Assembly: GCA_963682025.1 (NCBI GenBank)
Contig: OY821521.1
Span: forward strand, 191,084,575-191,148,574
Reading direction: 5' to 3'
Length of the DNA stretch: 64,000 nt
DNA from: Cordilura impudica
Taxonomy: Eukaryota; Arthropoda; Insecta; Diptera; Scathophagidae
The notes below the pieces were generated by a model, which did no database searches, was not told where the DNA came from, and worked only from the letters and a program-made list of their open reading frames with translations. The position numbers and the translations under genes were made by a program. Positions within the stretch are counted from its first letter, which is position 1, and each line of letters opens with the position of its first letter. Positions 9,681-19,574 of the stretch are shown here, piece by piece.

Positions 9681-11686
9681 AAAAAAAATTTTTTGAATTT
9701 TAAATATTTTGGATAAGACTTGCACATGAGCTTGTTAGAAGTATAAGAACATACAACTATCTGGAAAGCCTAACTATTCGTCTTTCTAAAAACGTTCAAA
9801 AATTTCAAATCGTTTTACAAATGTTTTAGTTACAAATATTTTAGTGCGTGAAGTGTGGAGAATGGTATTTGCCCATAATTTCAGATTTTTAAATGAAAAG
9901 TGATTTCCTCACCAAGGTCTTTAACTAAAACTAGACCATTTTAAAAGTATATTTTCACTGTAGAACTGTTTTATCTATTAATCTATTATCGAAAAAGATC
10001 GTCGATCGGTCAGACCAAATAAAAAGAAAATCTCTGAAAATTTACTCAAATAAGATAGCATTCTTTGCAACACATTGGCGTATACAAACTTAAACATAGT
10101 ACATATATAACATAAAAATAAATAAAGCACTACCGTGGGTGCCCACCAAAATTCCACGCACTAAAACCATTATTAAATCCATACAAAAGGCCCGGTTAAA
10201 GCAGGACATGATGACAATAAGAAAAAAAAAACGCAAAAATTTCAAACTAAACAAACGGCAGCCAGCCTTCACGGTTTAATTGGTTGCAAACGATACAAAT
10301 GTCATACATTGGCACATACAAATAACAAAAAAAAAAAAAGAAGAAAAAAACACAACTGTCAAATGCACAATAGTAAACAAAAACATGGCAGCCATTGAAG
10401 GAAACAATAGAAGAAGTAGCTAGCTGCTAGTTCCTGACAGCTGCTTCGTTAGCATTAACATTTTTAAAGTTGATCATTAATAGAAAAATAGTCTGTCTCT
10501 ACATGGTCATAATGATGAAGATGGTGGTGGTGCAAATAGTTGATTGTGCCAATGATTATGGTGGTGGTAATAAGGATTTCTTTATGCCACTAATCCAAAC
10601 GGGAAATAAAATAGGAAATAAAAATCCAAAAACAAAAACACCCTTTCTCAATAACCAATCAGAAAATTTCAAATGATCCATTTAACAACAACAACAACAA
10701 TAAAAGAGAGTTAAAAAAGATAAACACAGCTACTCACACACCCTAGTTTTAGAAAATGCACTGCAATTGAAAATGCATTGCAGCTTAGATAATAGAGAGC
10801 AAAGGCCAAAAAGAGTAGTACGTAGTGGCTAAATTATATAGTGGCACTCTTCTGGTGAGGTTTATTTTAGTTGAAGAGAAGCCAAGCTTTGATCGTTGCC
10901 ATTGTTTTCGATACAATACACACACACACATACAAATGCCAAAAAATAAAAGCCCAACTGGTTTTTTATTTTTTTGTTTTTCTTTGATATCAAAAACCGC
11001 CCCTTTTTTATATTAAGTCAAGCAGAGAGCGTAATACACGCTCTACATCACAGCAGGCTATCGCGTATTTGATGTGGTTTTTTGTTGTTGTAATTTTCAT
11101 TTTATAACCACTTCGCGTTTGTTGTTGCTGTACACAAGACTAACCAGTTTTAGTTTGGTTTTTGTGATCTTGTTGCGCGGCTTTATTAATTTATGCTCGC
11201 GCGCTCTTTAGTTGTTGGCCAAGTGTCGTGCTGTTTTGATTGAATGCAAACCAACGCGTTTACCTAACAATATTTATATGAACCGTTAATTTACGTTGGT
11301 TTAAAAAAAAAAAGTATTTGCTTTATTTCTTACGAAAAAAAGCTTAACAAAAAAAAAAAAAAAAAAACAACAACAACTGCCGTCGGTTAAATTTCGCACA
11401 ATTAAGGTCATTTTAAAAGAAATGATTTATTTGTTAAATGTGTTAAGTGTTAAAATTAAAAGAAAAAAATCTTATTGATTTTGTTTAAAGCAACAAAAAA
11501 AAAGTTAATTCTTGTGAAGAATTTTTTTGTGGGAAAAAAATATTTCGCTCATGTTGAATAAAAATTTTGCCTAATTAATGAAAAAAAGTGCAATTTAAGA
11601 ACCCTTTTCAAAGGTCGGTTAAAGTTTCAGTTTTGCGTGGGTTTTGAGGATTCCAAGGGATTGCTGTCCGCAAAGAACCTAGCAAA
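9681..11686 (+). promoter_or_regulatory. Upstream region of the gsb-n-like gene (promoter location not defined)
   Basis: About 2 kb with little repeat content immediately before the start codon. It holds short (CAA)n and (CA)n runs (about 10685, 10915 and 11380), a perfect 7-base-arm inverted repeat AGAGCGT/ACGCTCT at 11026-11044, and a TCAGTT hexamer at 11627-11632 that fits the fly initiator consensus, although I find no matching downstream element. Transcription start and 5' UTR extent cannot be fixed from sequence alone. Regulatory role is inferred from position. Confidence 0.35.
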
Positions 11687-11750
11687 ATGGATATGACTAG
11701 TGCAAATTCCTTAAATATGCGGCCCCTCTTTGCCGGTTATCCTTTTCAAG
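11687..11750 (+). CDS. gsb-n: gsb-n-like Pax gene, exon 1 (coding part)
   Basis: Encodes MDMTSANSLNMRPLFAGYPFQ and the first base of a Gly codon. The ATG at 11687 sits in GCAAAATGG, close to the Drosophila start-site consensus CAAAATG. The exon ends CAAG before the donor GTGAGTG at 11751. Joined to exon 2 it gives [14 protein letters not shown], the usual entry to the paired domain in the gooseberry/gooseberry-neuro pair. From what I recall of the Drosophila proteins, the MDM(S/T)SA...RPLFAGYPFQ start fits gooseberry-neuro better than gooseberry. The protein is a nuclear transcription factor with paired domain and homeodomain, acting in segmentation and the ventral nervous system. The homeodomain is outside this window. 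Confidence 0.85.
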
Positions 11751-11912
11751 GTGAGTGTAATAAGCGAAAAAGTAAATTTTTGTTGCAAAAACCCAAAAGT
11801 CTTCGCACATACAATGTGCAACAAAATTCATGGTACCCTCACCCCAGTTGAATTAAAACAGTTTGTTAATTTACTCGAAAAATATATGAGAAAGAAGGCA
11901 AAATTTATTTTG

Positions 11913-12115
11913 ATCTAGCCGCATTCGATATCGGAGAAAATCAATCGAAATTCAATCGAATTAGTTTATTATTGAAAGAAGACGCACAACCATCAGAACT
12001 CGTTTCTTTTTTACTGTTAACTGTAACAGAGTAAAATTATTGTTAGTATTTTATTTTGTAACATAAAAGAAAATAATTTCGATCGAAAATTTTCGATAAC
12101 GAATACGACGATTTC
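11913..12115. mobile_element. MITE copy 1 (about 200 bp, terminal inverted repeats)
   Basis: Its right end (TCGATAACGAATACGACGAT) is the inverted counterpart of its left end (CTAGCCGCATTCGATATCGG), and the whole unit is homologous in reverse orientation to 22757-23002. Shared interior blocks include AAAATCAATCGAAATTC, GTTTATTATT.AAAG.AGACG, TTAGTATTTTATTTTG and AATAATTTCGATCGAAAA. No coding capacity, and no superfamily assigned. Confidence 0.7.
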
Positions 12116-12406
12116 TCCACTGATGTACTAACGTCTATTCTCTGCCGAAATAAAAAATTACTACTTTATTCAACAAAAGAAAAAAATACAACTGAGAATT
12201 CATAACCACTTCATATTCACGAGCAGTAAAAGTCTGGGTCCCCCGACTTACTTGATTCGTAATGATTTTGAGTTTAGTAATCAAAAAGGTTAAACTGGTA
12301 CAGGCCGACTGTTCCGTAACATTCCGAATAAGTTTTGTGAAAGGAATACAAGTGCAAATATGATCAGAGCACAGCTATACTGGGCGAGTTATGGCCATAA
12401 AGAATA
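12116..12406. other. Intron sequence, nothing recognised
   Basis: No open frame of note and no repeat match to the rest of the window. Confidence 0.4.
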
Positions 12407-13353
12407 AACATATGGAGGGTGTTTCTATAAGTCCGATAGAACTTGAAAATAAAGGGTTTTTCAATAAGAGCGCTACAATAAAACAAAAACGGTTTTGGAT
12501 ATCAATGAAATTCTTTATTCCTGTGAAAGTACGTTCGATGCCATTATGTATGGAAGTCGATCCCTTTTGCATGGCCACCACGGGCGCGCCTGCAGAAGTC
12601 CAGACGCTGAACCCAATTTTCGACGGTTTTCAAGCATATATCGGCCGATACTGCTGCAATTTCACGTTCGATATTCGTACGAAGTTCATCAATCGTCGCT
12701 GGCTTGTTGGCATAGACCATAGACTTGACATAGCCCCACAGGAAATAGTCTAACGGCGTCAAATCGCACGACCGAGGCGGCCAATCGACTGGACCATTTC
12801 GTGAGATAACACGTTCTCCAAACTTGGTTTCCAATAAATTGATTGTGACATTCGCTGTGTGGCTTGTGGCGCCGTCCTGTTGGAACCACATGTCCTCCAA
12901 GTCCATATCATCCAATTGGGGCCAAAAATATTCGGTTATCATTGAACGGTAGCGATTCCCATTCACAGTAACGTGCCGGTCTTGATCATAACGGAAGAAG
13001 TACGGCCTAATGACGCCGCAGGCCCATAAACCGCACCAAACCGTAATTTTTTCGGGATGCAATGATGACTCATGGAGTACGTGTGGATTGCTGTCTGACC
13101 AATAACGCATATTTTGTTTACTGACGAAGCCATTCAGCCAGAAATGAGCCACATCGGTGAAGATGATTTTTCGATGAAAATCCGAATCATTTCCAAGTTG
13201 TTGCTCAGACCAATTCACGAACACATGACGCTTCTGGCGGTCAAGCGGCTTCAGTTCTTGCGTCAATTTGATCTTGTAAGGATGTAGGCGAAGATCTTTT
13301 CGCAAAATTCACCACAACGATGTCACAGAGATGCCCAACGCTTGAGAACGACG
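12407..13353 (-). pseudogene. DD41D (rosa-like) mariner copy 1: 3' end and C-terminal transposase
   Basis: The minus strand encodes 253 codons (13305-12544) without a stop: RKDLRLHPYKIKL, IIFTDVAHFWLNG, MRYWSDSNPHVLH, MWFQQDGATSHT, CDLTPLDYFLWGY. Counting from the Asp of QQDGA to the Asp of PLDYF gives 41 intervening residues, the DD41D spacing reported for the rosa group of Tc1/mariner. The first catalytic block reads TDVAHF where SDEAHF is usual. The terminal repeat at 12419 reads GGGTGTTTCTATAAGTCCGA. Just upstream of the ORF a stop interrupts the frame (ISVTSLW then stop), and the element is then cut by the Transib at 13354. It resumes at 17214. The pieces are not functional together. Confidence 0.85.
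13349..13353. repeat. Transib target-site duplication, left (CGACG)
   Basis: CGACG directly precedes the CACAGTG end. The same five bases follow the other end at 17214-17218. A 5-bp GC-rich CGNCG-like target is what Transib elements are known to duplicate. Confidence 0.9.
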
Positions 13354-16300
13354 CACAGTGGGGCCAAATGCATGAAAAGTGGCGATTAATTCATAGAAGT
13401 CATAAATTAAAAAAAAAAATATTTTTTATTAATGGATATTTATAAATACATAAAAAACCAACATTTAAAAAAAAAACAGAGTGAAAAAACACATTTTTTA
13501 ACCCTTTATGGGCCATTTTGTGTTCTGTAAAAAATCCTCTTTTTTCACATTTTTTGCTGTAACTTTGGAACGGTGCGCTATAAATTATTCAATTAAATTG
13601 CAAATTAAAGCATACTAAATGTACTGTAAGAAAAATAAGTAATATTTTTAAAAATAATAAGGAATAAATATTTTATATGTATTTTTATTAGAAAATTTTT
13701 AAATTAAAATCATACCTTTTTTCTCGAAATTTTAAAATTTTGCTAAAAAATGAAACATTTGAGAATCTAATTGTTTTTTTATTGATAAATAACCATAAAC
13801 ACACTATTTAAAAAAAATTTAATTAAATTCGGTTATTCTATTTTTTTTTTTTTTTTTTTGAAAACAACAATTTTTTATTATAATCATTATTACCTTCAAT
13901 GTTAGTATTTACTTCACATTCAATTTCATAATCATAAATTAATTCGTTACAATAATCTTAATCTTCATCTCCATCTTCATCTTCATCTTCATCTCCATCT
14001 TCATCTCCATCTTCATCTCCATCTCCATCTTCATCATTGCTATTTTGATTGCTGGGAAGTACAAGCAACTCCAATGCAGATTTTGGCATTAGCTCTTTTT
14101 TCTTTTTAGAACTATTGTTCATGCTTGTTATAAACGGATCTGAACTTAAGAGAAATCTATTAAAGATATCTTCCATTGTTTTTTCTCGACTGCATTTACG
14201 GGCAAAATTCTCCCTATAACTTTTAGAATCTTTATTTCTGGCTTCCTGAGACTCTTCGGTTAGCTGACCAATTGGCAATGGCGATAATGATATAATTTCA
14301 GGCCCATGAATAAAATATTTGTGAAGAGTAGGAGGCATATAGTGCCATGGATATTTTTTCACAAATAGCCTGGCAGTGTTATTAGCGAAGTTTGTAAATT
14401 TTTCAATGTTGGCCTCAATACCACTAGAAACTACAATTAATATTGTGTGCATATTTTTGATCAACTCTAAATCAATATTAGTAATTTCAGCAGATACTTC
14501 TGCATTCTTAAAAAAACGTCTTGCAGTATTCCCGTCATTAGAGTTACCAAAACCAGGTTTTGGTTGATCTATGATCAATCCCGTTCTCTTTTTAAATTCG
14601 CGTTGAATACGACTTTTAGTTTCAGCAATAATTTTTTTTTCTTCGTCACTTCTTGCCTGCCATTTTTGAATTGGAAGTTTATATGCCAAGTGAATAAGAC
14701 ATTCAAAAAATCTTATCCAGCCATGTAGGACAGACAAACCGAACTCCATGAAGTCTACGTTGGAATCTCTAGAAATCATTTGTTCAATATTGTTGAACTC
14801 CTTGCTGGTAGCGCCACATATGTAGCACTTTTGTGTGGACTTTGTGTCTGTAATCGCGTTACACACTTTACCGTCAATCATAACGAGAATTAGTTTGTGG
14901 TTCACTTTTATCTTTCTTTCTCCAACTGATATCACTGTATCGATAAGAGCATTTTTTTCTGTCTCCACTCTTTCTCTTTCTGTTTTAATACTGTTGACCG
15001 TTTCTTTCATAAATTCAATTTTTAATGGCCTGCAAAACCTAGTTGAAGACGGTCGAGGATTATGCCAAATGATTTTGTTTTTACAAACTAATTTTAATGG
15101 TACAATTGACGTAATAAATACAGAAGAATCAGATGCATTACTGTCATGAAAGGCTTGTTTGTAAGAACTATGCCCTGAACTTCCGTCAAAGCCCCACTTA
15201 GTGTATAAAGTAATTTTTTCGATTTCTTCGTTGTCTAACGAATTTAAATCTGCATTTTTAACCGACAAAAGGCGTTCAGTGGTATGATCCAATATTCCTT
15301 GTAGGCTAACTTGCGCTGATGTTTCAGAAATTTTCATTTGTTCTCCCTTTGGGTAACATTTTTTCTTAGCTCTTTGGACCAATTTATATGATGGAAATTT
15401 CTCAGGTGCAACCTTTCTAATAACATTATATTGGTGGCGACTTAGCTTCGCTTCTACCAAAACGGACAGAGCTTCATCTGGAGTTAACTGCTGTGGTGGT
15501 ACCTGTTCTATACTTTTTCGGTATTTTTGGGCTTTTGTTGGAGATGATATTATTTCCTTAACAATTTTCGACTCATCTATTTTTCCAACAGCTCTCAAGC
15601 TCATTTGTGTGGCGTAAGCCAAAACAGGCAAAGAAATTTGATCTCTTATGTCTTTACATTTCTTAACTTTTGTTTTTTCTTTGCACTCTTCAAATGAGAG
15701 ATCATTGCGACCTCTTTTTTGTTGTGGTTCTGGTGGTGGACTGAATGAGATTGAGGCATTCAGCCAATTCTTATTATTTTTTACAAAAATTTCATTCTTT
15801 CTATGACATTTTTGCCACCGAATCTCATAGCTAGAGCAAAAATTATGAAACCTTGTCATAAAATCTACCATATCCGAAGGGTCGACACGTTTTATTACTT
15901 CCCATCTCAAAAGTTTAAATTTATCCTGAAGTGATTTAGGTTCTGCACTCCTCATAAAATTATGCAACTCAACACGAGGAATGAAAATTGTTTTGGGACA
16001 TGTTCCTAAAATTAATAAGATTTCTATTCGTTTAAAATTTGCAAAAAGTAATTCCTTTAACCCTGTACCGAATAATTTACACTTTCACAACACTTTAAAT
16101 ATGTAACATCACATCACAAAACATTGACAGCTAAAACAATAAATAAACGTGTCAGTACCGAATCAATAATACCCTACGGATGGATAGAAATTCTTAAAAA
16201 TGTATTATCATTATATTAGTAGATTTATATCACCAACTTAAAACAAAATTAAAACTTTACTCGTATGATGCATGTATATGACCAACAGTTATTATGTAGG

Positions 16301-17213
16301 ACTCAAATAAATGACAATAATAAATAGGGATGGGAGCGTGACCTCCTTCAATTTTTCAAAATAGTGCACTTGTGCCATATACAATTTTCTAATAATTTAA
16401 AATTAACAAATGTTTAAGTAAAATTCATTGAAATATCATAAACACATGTAAAATAATTTAATTAGTTTTATTCATAGTAAATAAACCCAACATACGCAAT
16501 CACGTGAGCATGCGTGAATTAAAGTTACTCACGCCCCCATCTCTAATTAACAACACATTTTTTAGCTACAATAACAACTACTATAACGAAAATAATGACA
16601 AAACAAAGTAAAAACAACTTGATGTTTTGTTTTGTTTTTTTTTTTTTTCATATTTGTGGATTTTTAGCATCTTGAGTTATTTCACAAAAACAAGCATAAC
16701 TCAAAAATCGCAAAAAATCGCAAAAAAATATTTTGGGGTTTATTAGTTGAGATCTGATATTATAACACTATGTAGACGATTTTACGCAAGCTCACGAACA
16801 AAGTTGTTGAAACTCCATATATAAATCAAAAATAGCCCATTTTTGGGCTAATTTTATTTTATTAACATTTAATATTTTTAAAACATTTATTTAAACAAAA
16901 AAACATGTACTATATAGTAAACTACCTGTAGTTGACGGTTCCATTATAAAAATTTAACTTTTAGAAGTATTAATAGAAAAAATTATCAATTGAAATATCA
17001 AAATTTTCACTTTTTTTCAATATGCACAAAAAAAATAACAATTATTCAACTTTAAGTGCTCACTTCAACTAAACCAAACAACTTAAAAGTATAATTTTTG
17101 CAATTAGTGATGCAGAATTTTATCCACTTTCACCCGGTACCAAACACGATCATGAATTTTAAAGTTCATATTTTGAATTAATCTCCACTTTTCATTCATT
17201 TGACCCCAATGTG
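13354..17213 (-). mobile_element. Transib element, 3,860 bp, with matching ends and target duplication
   Basis: Left end CACAGTGGGGCCAAATG; right end, read inward, CACATTGGGGTCAAATG. Similarity extends about 42 bases and includes ATGAAAAGTGG and GATTAATTCA. The first heptamer CACAGTG equals the recombination-signal heptamer that Transib ends resemble. Both ends abut CGACG. Flanking mariner codons (SLTRR on one side, ...RRSQALG on the other) become contiguous when the element and one CGACG copy are removed, which confirms the borders. It contains one long minus-strand ORF. Confidence 0.93.
13958..15967 (-). CDS. Transib transposase (RAG1-like catalytic core), 669 aa
   Basis: An unbroken frame inside the Transib element. 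The layout matches the Transib/RAG1 recombinase: Asp261 in WGFDGSSG, Asp365 in LVMIDGK, a zinc pair Cys381/Cys384 (CYIC), a His pair His549/His554 (HKYFIHG) five residues apart as in RAG1, and Glu575 in SQEARNK, 21 residues after the second His (20 in RAG1). The predicted role is cleavage at CACAGTG-type ends through a hairpin intermediate in the nucleus. The C-terminus (residues 645-669) is almost only Asp, Glu and Gly, encoded by a CATCTT/CATCTC minisatellite. On the minus strand the frame stays open about 40 codons upstream of the Met without another Met, and a TTTTAG|G acceptor-like site lies at about 16009, so the real N-terminus may come from an upstream exon. The length is close to typical for the family. 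Confidence 0.88.
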   Translation of the reverse strand: MHNFMRSAEPKSLQDKFKLLRWEVIKRVDPSDMVDFMTRFHNFCSSYEIRWQKCHRKNEIFVKNNKNWLNASISFSPPPEPQQKRGRNDLSFEECKEKTKVKKCKDIRDQISLPVLAYATQMSLRAVGKIDESKIVKEIISSPTKAQKYRKSIEQVPPQQLTPDEALSVLVEAKLSRHQYNVIRKVAPEKFPSYKLVQRAKKKCYPKGEQMKISETSAQVSLQGILDHTTERLLSVKNADLNSLDNEEIEKITLYTKWGFDGSSGHSSYKQAFHDSNASDSSVFITSIVPLKLVCKNKIIWHNPRPSSTRFCRPLKIEFMKETVNSIKTERERVETEKNALIDTVISVGERKIKVNHKLILVMIDGKVCNAITDTKSTQKCYICGATSKEFNNIEQMISRDSNVDFMEFGLSVLHGWIRFFECLIHLAYKLPIQKWQARSDEEKKIIAETKSRIQREFKKRTGLIIDQPKPGFGNSNDGNTARRFFKNAEVSAEITNIDLELIKNMHTILIVVSSGIEANIEKFTNFANNTARLFVKKYPWHYMPPTLHKYFIHGPEIISLSPLPIGQLTEESQEARNKDSKSYRENFARKCSREKTMEDIFNRFLLSSDPFITSMNNSSKKKKELMPKSALELLVLPSNQNSNDEDGDGDEDGDEDGDEDEDEDGDED

Positions 17214-17440
17214 CGACGTGTGAGAGACACATTTGGGCTTTCTTCAACTGAAGCCTCAGCGGCAGCAATATTCTCGACACTACGGGCACTTCTTTGTCTC
17301 ACTGGCACGGGAACATTTTGTACTGCGCCTGTGCCGACCTCCTTCTTCACAATAAAGTTCGATGGCTTTCCAAACGTGTGGTGTTGAAACGTTTTGCTTT
17401 GTGCTTGAATGAAATATAAGCATTCCTAAATGAAAAAGGT
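17214..17440 (-). pseudogene. DD41D (rosa-like) mariner copy 1: N-terminal part beyond the Transib
   Basis: The minus strand reads VPVRQRSARSVENIAAAEAS then VEESPNVSLTRR up to the target duplication, continuing into the frame at 13348 on the far side of the Transib. Further upstream on this strand TPHVWKAIELYCEEGG appears in another frame, so there is at least one frameshift. The outer terminal repeat was not recognised and the right border is approximate. CGACG at 17214-17218 is the second target-duplication copy. Confidence 0.75.
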
Positions 17441-17449
17441 ATTAATCAC

Positions 17450-18085
17450 CCTGAATTAGAGAACGACAAAAGGTTGCTAAAATTTTATTTTGTGGTGGAT
17501 ACACAGCGAAATTAAATGAGCTGAATCCAAAACTGCAAAGAAAGGGAAACTAAACCTATGTTTTGGTAGAAAAATAGGTTTGTTTTGAAGAAAAATTAAT
17601 TATTTTTGCAAAAGATATTCAGAGCGATAAAAAGAATTAAACATACATTTTTTGACAGATTTCAGCAATTGCAAACCAAAAAAAAAAACCACTCTAGCAT
17701 TCATAGTAAATCTTCTCAACACAAATAGTAACGAAATCCACATTGAGCCATTTGGAATTGCTATTGGATCTCTAGAAAAGCAATTGATTTAAAAAGTAAA
17801 GCTTTATGGAGTGAAAAATATACAGAGTTGAAAAGCAAGTGGGAAGAGTTGGAGGTCCAGAAATGTATGTACGTAACGCAACAAAAGTGGACAGCTTTAA
17901 AAGAAATGCCGCGAGTTGAGGCACTTATGTTCGACGCATAGAATAGTCTTCCCGATTGCTACAGTGAAACTTATATTTATCCAAACTTTCTAAAACCGTG
18001 CAAAGCCAATGCTCCCATTGAATTTGTTTGCTACTTATATATGAATAAATAGCAATTTTTCTTATGAATATATATATAATTTTTT
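17450..18085 (+). pseudogene. hAT transposase remnant (middle and C-terminal dimerisation region)
   Basis: Broken frames on the plus strand: [21 protein letters not shown] at 17490-17550, then FAKDIQSDKK, then after a gap KSKALWSEKYTELK, WEELEVQKC and YVTQQKWTALKEMPRVEA around 17790-17940, followed by LPDCYSETYIYPNF. The LNELNPKLQ and KALWS(E/F)KYTEL blocks are typical of the GTF2IRD2/ZBED-type hAT transposases. The nucleophile region is absent and several stops and frame changes occur. It is probably the same element whose 3' terminus is at 19288, with the foldback-like element inserted between. Confidence 0.65.
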
Positions 18086-18087
18086 TG

Positions 18088-19152
18088 ATTTGCGGAAAAT
18101 TTCCCGAAAACAATTTCCCGAAAACAATTTCCCGAAATTACAATTTCCCGAACACAATTTCCCGAAATTACAATTTTCCTAAATTACAATTTCCCGAAAT
18201 ACAATTTCCCGAACACAATTTCCCGAAACTACAATTTCCCGAAATTACTATTTCTTCAAAGAGCTTGTTGATGGCATTTCCAAAACAACATCATCAGAAA
18301 TTCCGGCCGAAGCGCGAGCAATCAGTTCATGACCACTTGATGTAGTGGTCCGGGCAAGATCTTTCAGCTCATTAACGATTTTTTCTTTAGCAACGAAAAC
18401 CGCTTCGGCACTGTGATTGTTATGACCCTACCGATACAATGCTTTCCTCGATAAAGGATACAACGCCAATAAACGCTATCAACGGACTGACCGTCGTCAT
18501 GATACAAGAAACCATTCAAAAGCAACCTTGGTTTAACTTTTTCGCTATCCAGGAATTCGAGTGGCATAGTAACTGAGTATTACAACCCAAATAACTAAAA
18601 AAACTTCGCTATGCAGGATGGTAACGATTCCGTAGCAGCTACTGCATGGGCATGATGTCATGGAGTGAGCGTTATCCGTCGGGAAGTCTGAATACCGAAG
18701 TGTTCAAAGTCACAATGAAAAAATTAGCGTATGACACTCCAATAAATGGGTCCGGATCACGAGGGAGGGTGGAAGAGGAAGGGCGCGGTGCGGGGTGGGG
18801 GAATTGTTTTTTCGAGAAGTCGTATACTCGGGAAATTGTTTTTTCAAGAAATCGTATGCAGCAAGTTTTTTTTATTGGGGGAAATCAAGAATATATGGGA
18901 AGTTGTAAACTAAAAATTGGGAAATTGTAATTTCGGGAAATTTTTTTCGGGAAATCGTAATTTCGGGAAATTGTAATTTCGGGAAATTGTTTTCGGGAAA
19001 TTGTAATTTCGGGAAATTGTAATTTCGGGAAATTGTTTTCGGGGAATTGTTTTTTCGGGGAATTGTTTTTTCGGGCAATTGTTTTCGGGGAATTGTATTT
19101 GGGAAATTGTTTTCGGGAAATTGTTTTCGGGAAATTTTCCGCAGGCGAATTT
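18088..19152. mobile_element. Foldback/MULE-like element with minisatellite inverted-repeat arms
   Basis: The outer ends are inverted copies: TGCGGAAAATTTCCCGAAA at about 18091 and TTTCGGGAAATTTTCCGCA at about 19126-19144. Inward of each end the arm is a degenerate array of ~13-16-base units, (A)CAATTTCCCGAAA on the left (18100-18250) and its inverse TTTCGGGAAATTG on the right (18830-19140). A unique centre of about 570 bp carries a FLYWCH-type zinc finger. Arms built from short tandem units are the hallmark of foldback elements, which are related to Mutator-like transposons, and FLYWCH fingers are common in insect MULE transposases. The class is therefore inferred from two independent signs. 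Confidence 0.75.
18255..18567 (-). pseudogene. FLYWCH zinc-finger N-terminus of a MULE-type transposase, frameshifted
   Basis: The minus strand encodes MPLEFLDSEKVKPRLLLNG, FLYHDDGQSVDSVYWRC and ILYRGKHCIGR, matching the FLYWCH pattern (F..S..., G..Y......YWRC, C..R). The expected His-x-His partner (HNNHSAEAVFVAKEKIVNEL) lies in the next frame, so one frameshift lies within GRVITI. After that the second frame stays open to LARTTTSS and VVLEMPSTSSLKK, then a stop. Only the DNA-binding N-terminus is left; the MULE catalytic domain is absent. It lies between the arms of the foldback-like element. Confidence 0.7.
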
Positions 19153-19288
19153 TTTTTTATCAAAAAATTTTATTTATCCGAGTAATATTTATTGTTGGCA
19201 AGAAAAATTTTTGTGGCTCTTTAAAAAATTTGAAATTTGGTAAATTGTAATTTTTGACTCTTCCGACGCAAAAGGTTGCCGACCCCTG
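19153..19288 (+). mobile_element. hAT-type 3' terminus
   Basis: Ends GGTTGCCGACCCCTG, the inverse of the CAGGGGTCGGCAACC end common in hAT elements, preceded by GTGGCTCTTTAAAAAAT as in that group. No partner 5' end was found in the window. The hAT coding remnant at 17450-18085 has matching orientation. Confidence 0.65.
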
Positions 19289-19570
19289 GTATAGGGTATA
19301 AATATAGGGATCTATTAGTTTTATGCCTTCCATTACATGCTCCAATTTCAGCGTGTTTAAGACTTCCTGTCTGAAATTTTAATCGGTCTAAACCAGTTTA
19401 TTAGTACGAGAAGTAGATCTAATAACCGATCATTGATGGGTAAAAAAAACAGAGAAGTCATTATTGGGTATCGAAAGTAGCTTACACCAGGAAACTGAGA
19501 CTGAGTCTGCACATATGATAAGGAAGCACATTTAAATTAGAAGAAATTTTTCGAGTAAACTAAAAGATGT
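19289..19570. other. Intron sequence, nothing firm
   Basis: A short TATAGGGTATAAATA motif recalls the DINE-like ends but the rest does not match. No gene seen. Confidence 0.35.
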
Positions 19571-19574
19571 TTTT

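Noticed and set aside
11026..11044. AGAGCGT/ACGCTCT inverted repeat as an operator-like site
   Set aside because: Short perfect inverted repeats of this size occur by chance in 2 kb. No known factor matched with confidence; mentioned only in the upstream-region entry.
11627..11632. TCAGTT as the transcription start of gsb-n
   Set aside because: Fits the initiator but there is no TATA box or downstream promoter element at the right distance; not annotated as a promoter.
13958..15967. Host RAG1-like gene
   Set aside because: It lies between terminal repeats with target duplication inside a mariner element, so it is a transposon gene.
18872..19250. Open frames over the GGGAAATT units
   Set aside because: Translation of the foldback-like arm (NFPKLQFPE repeats), present on both strands.
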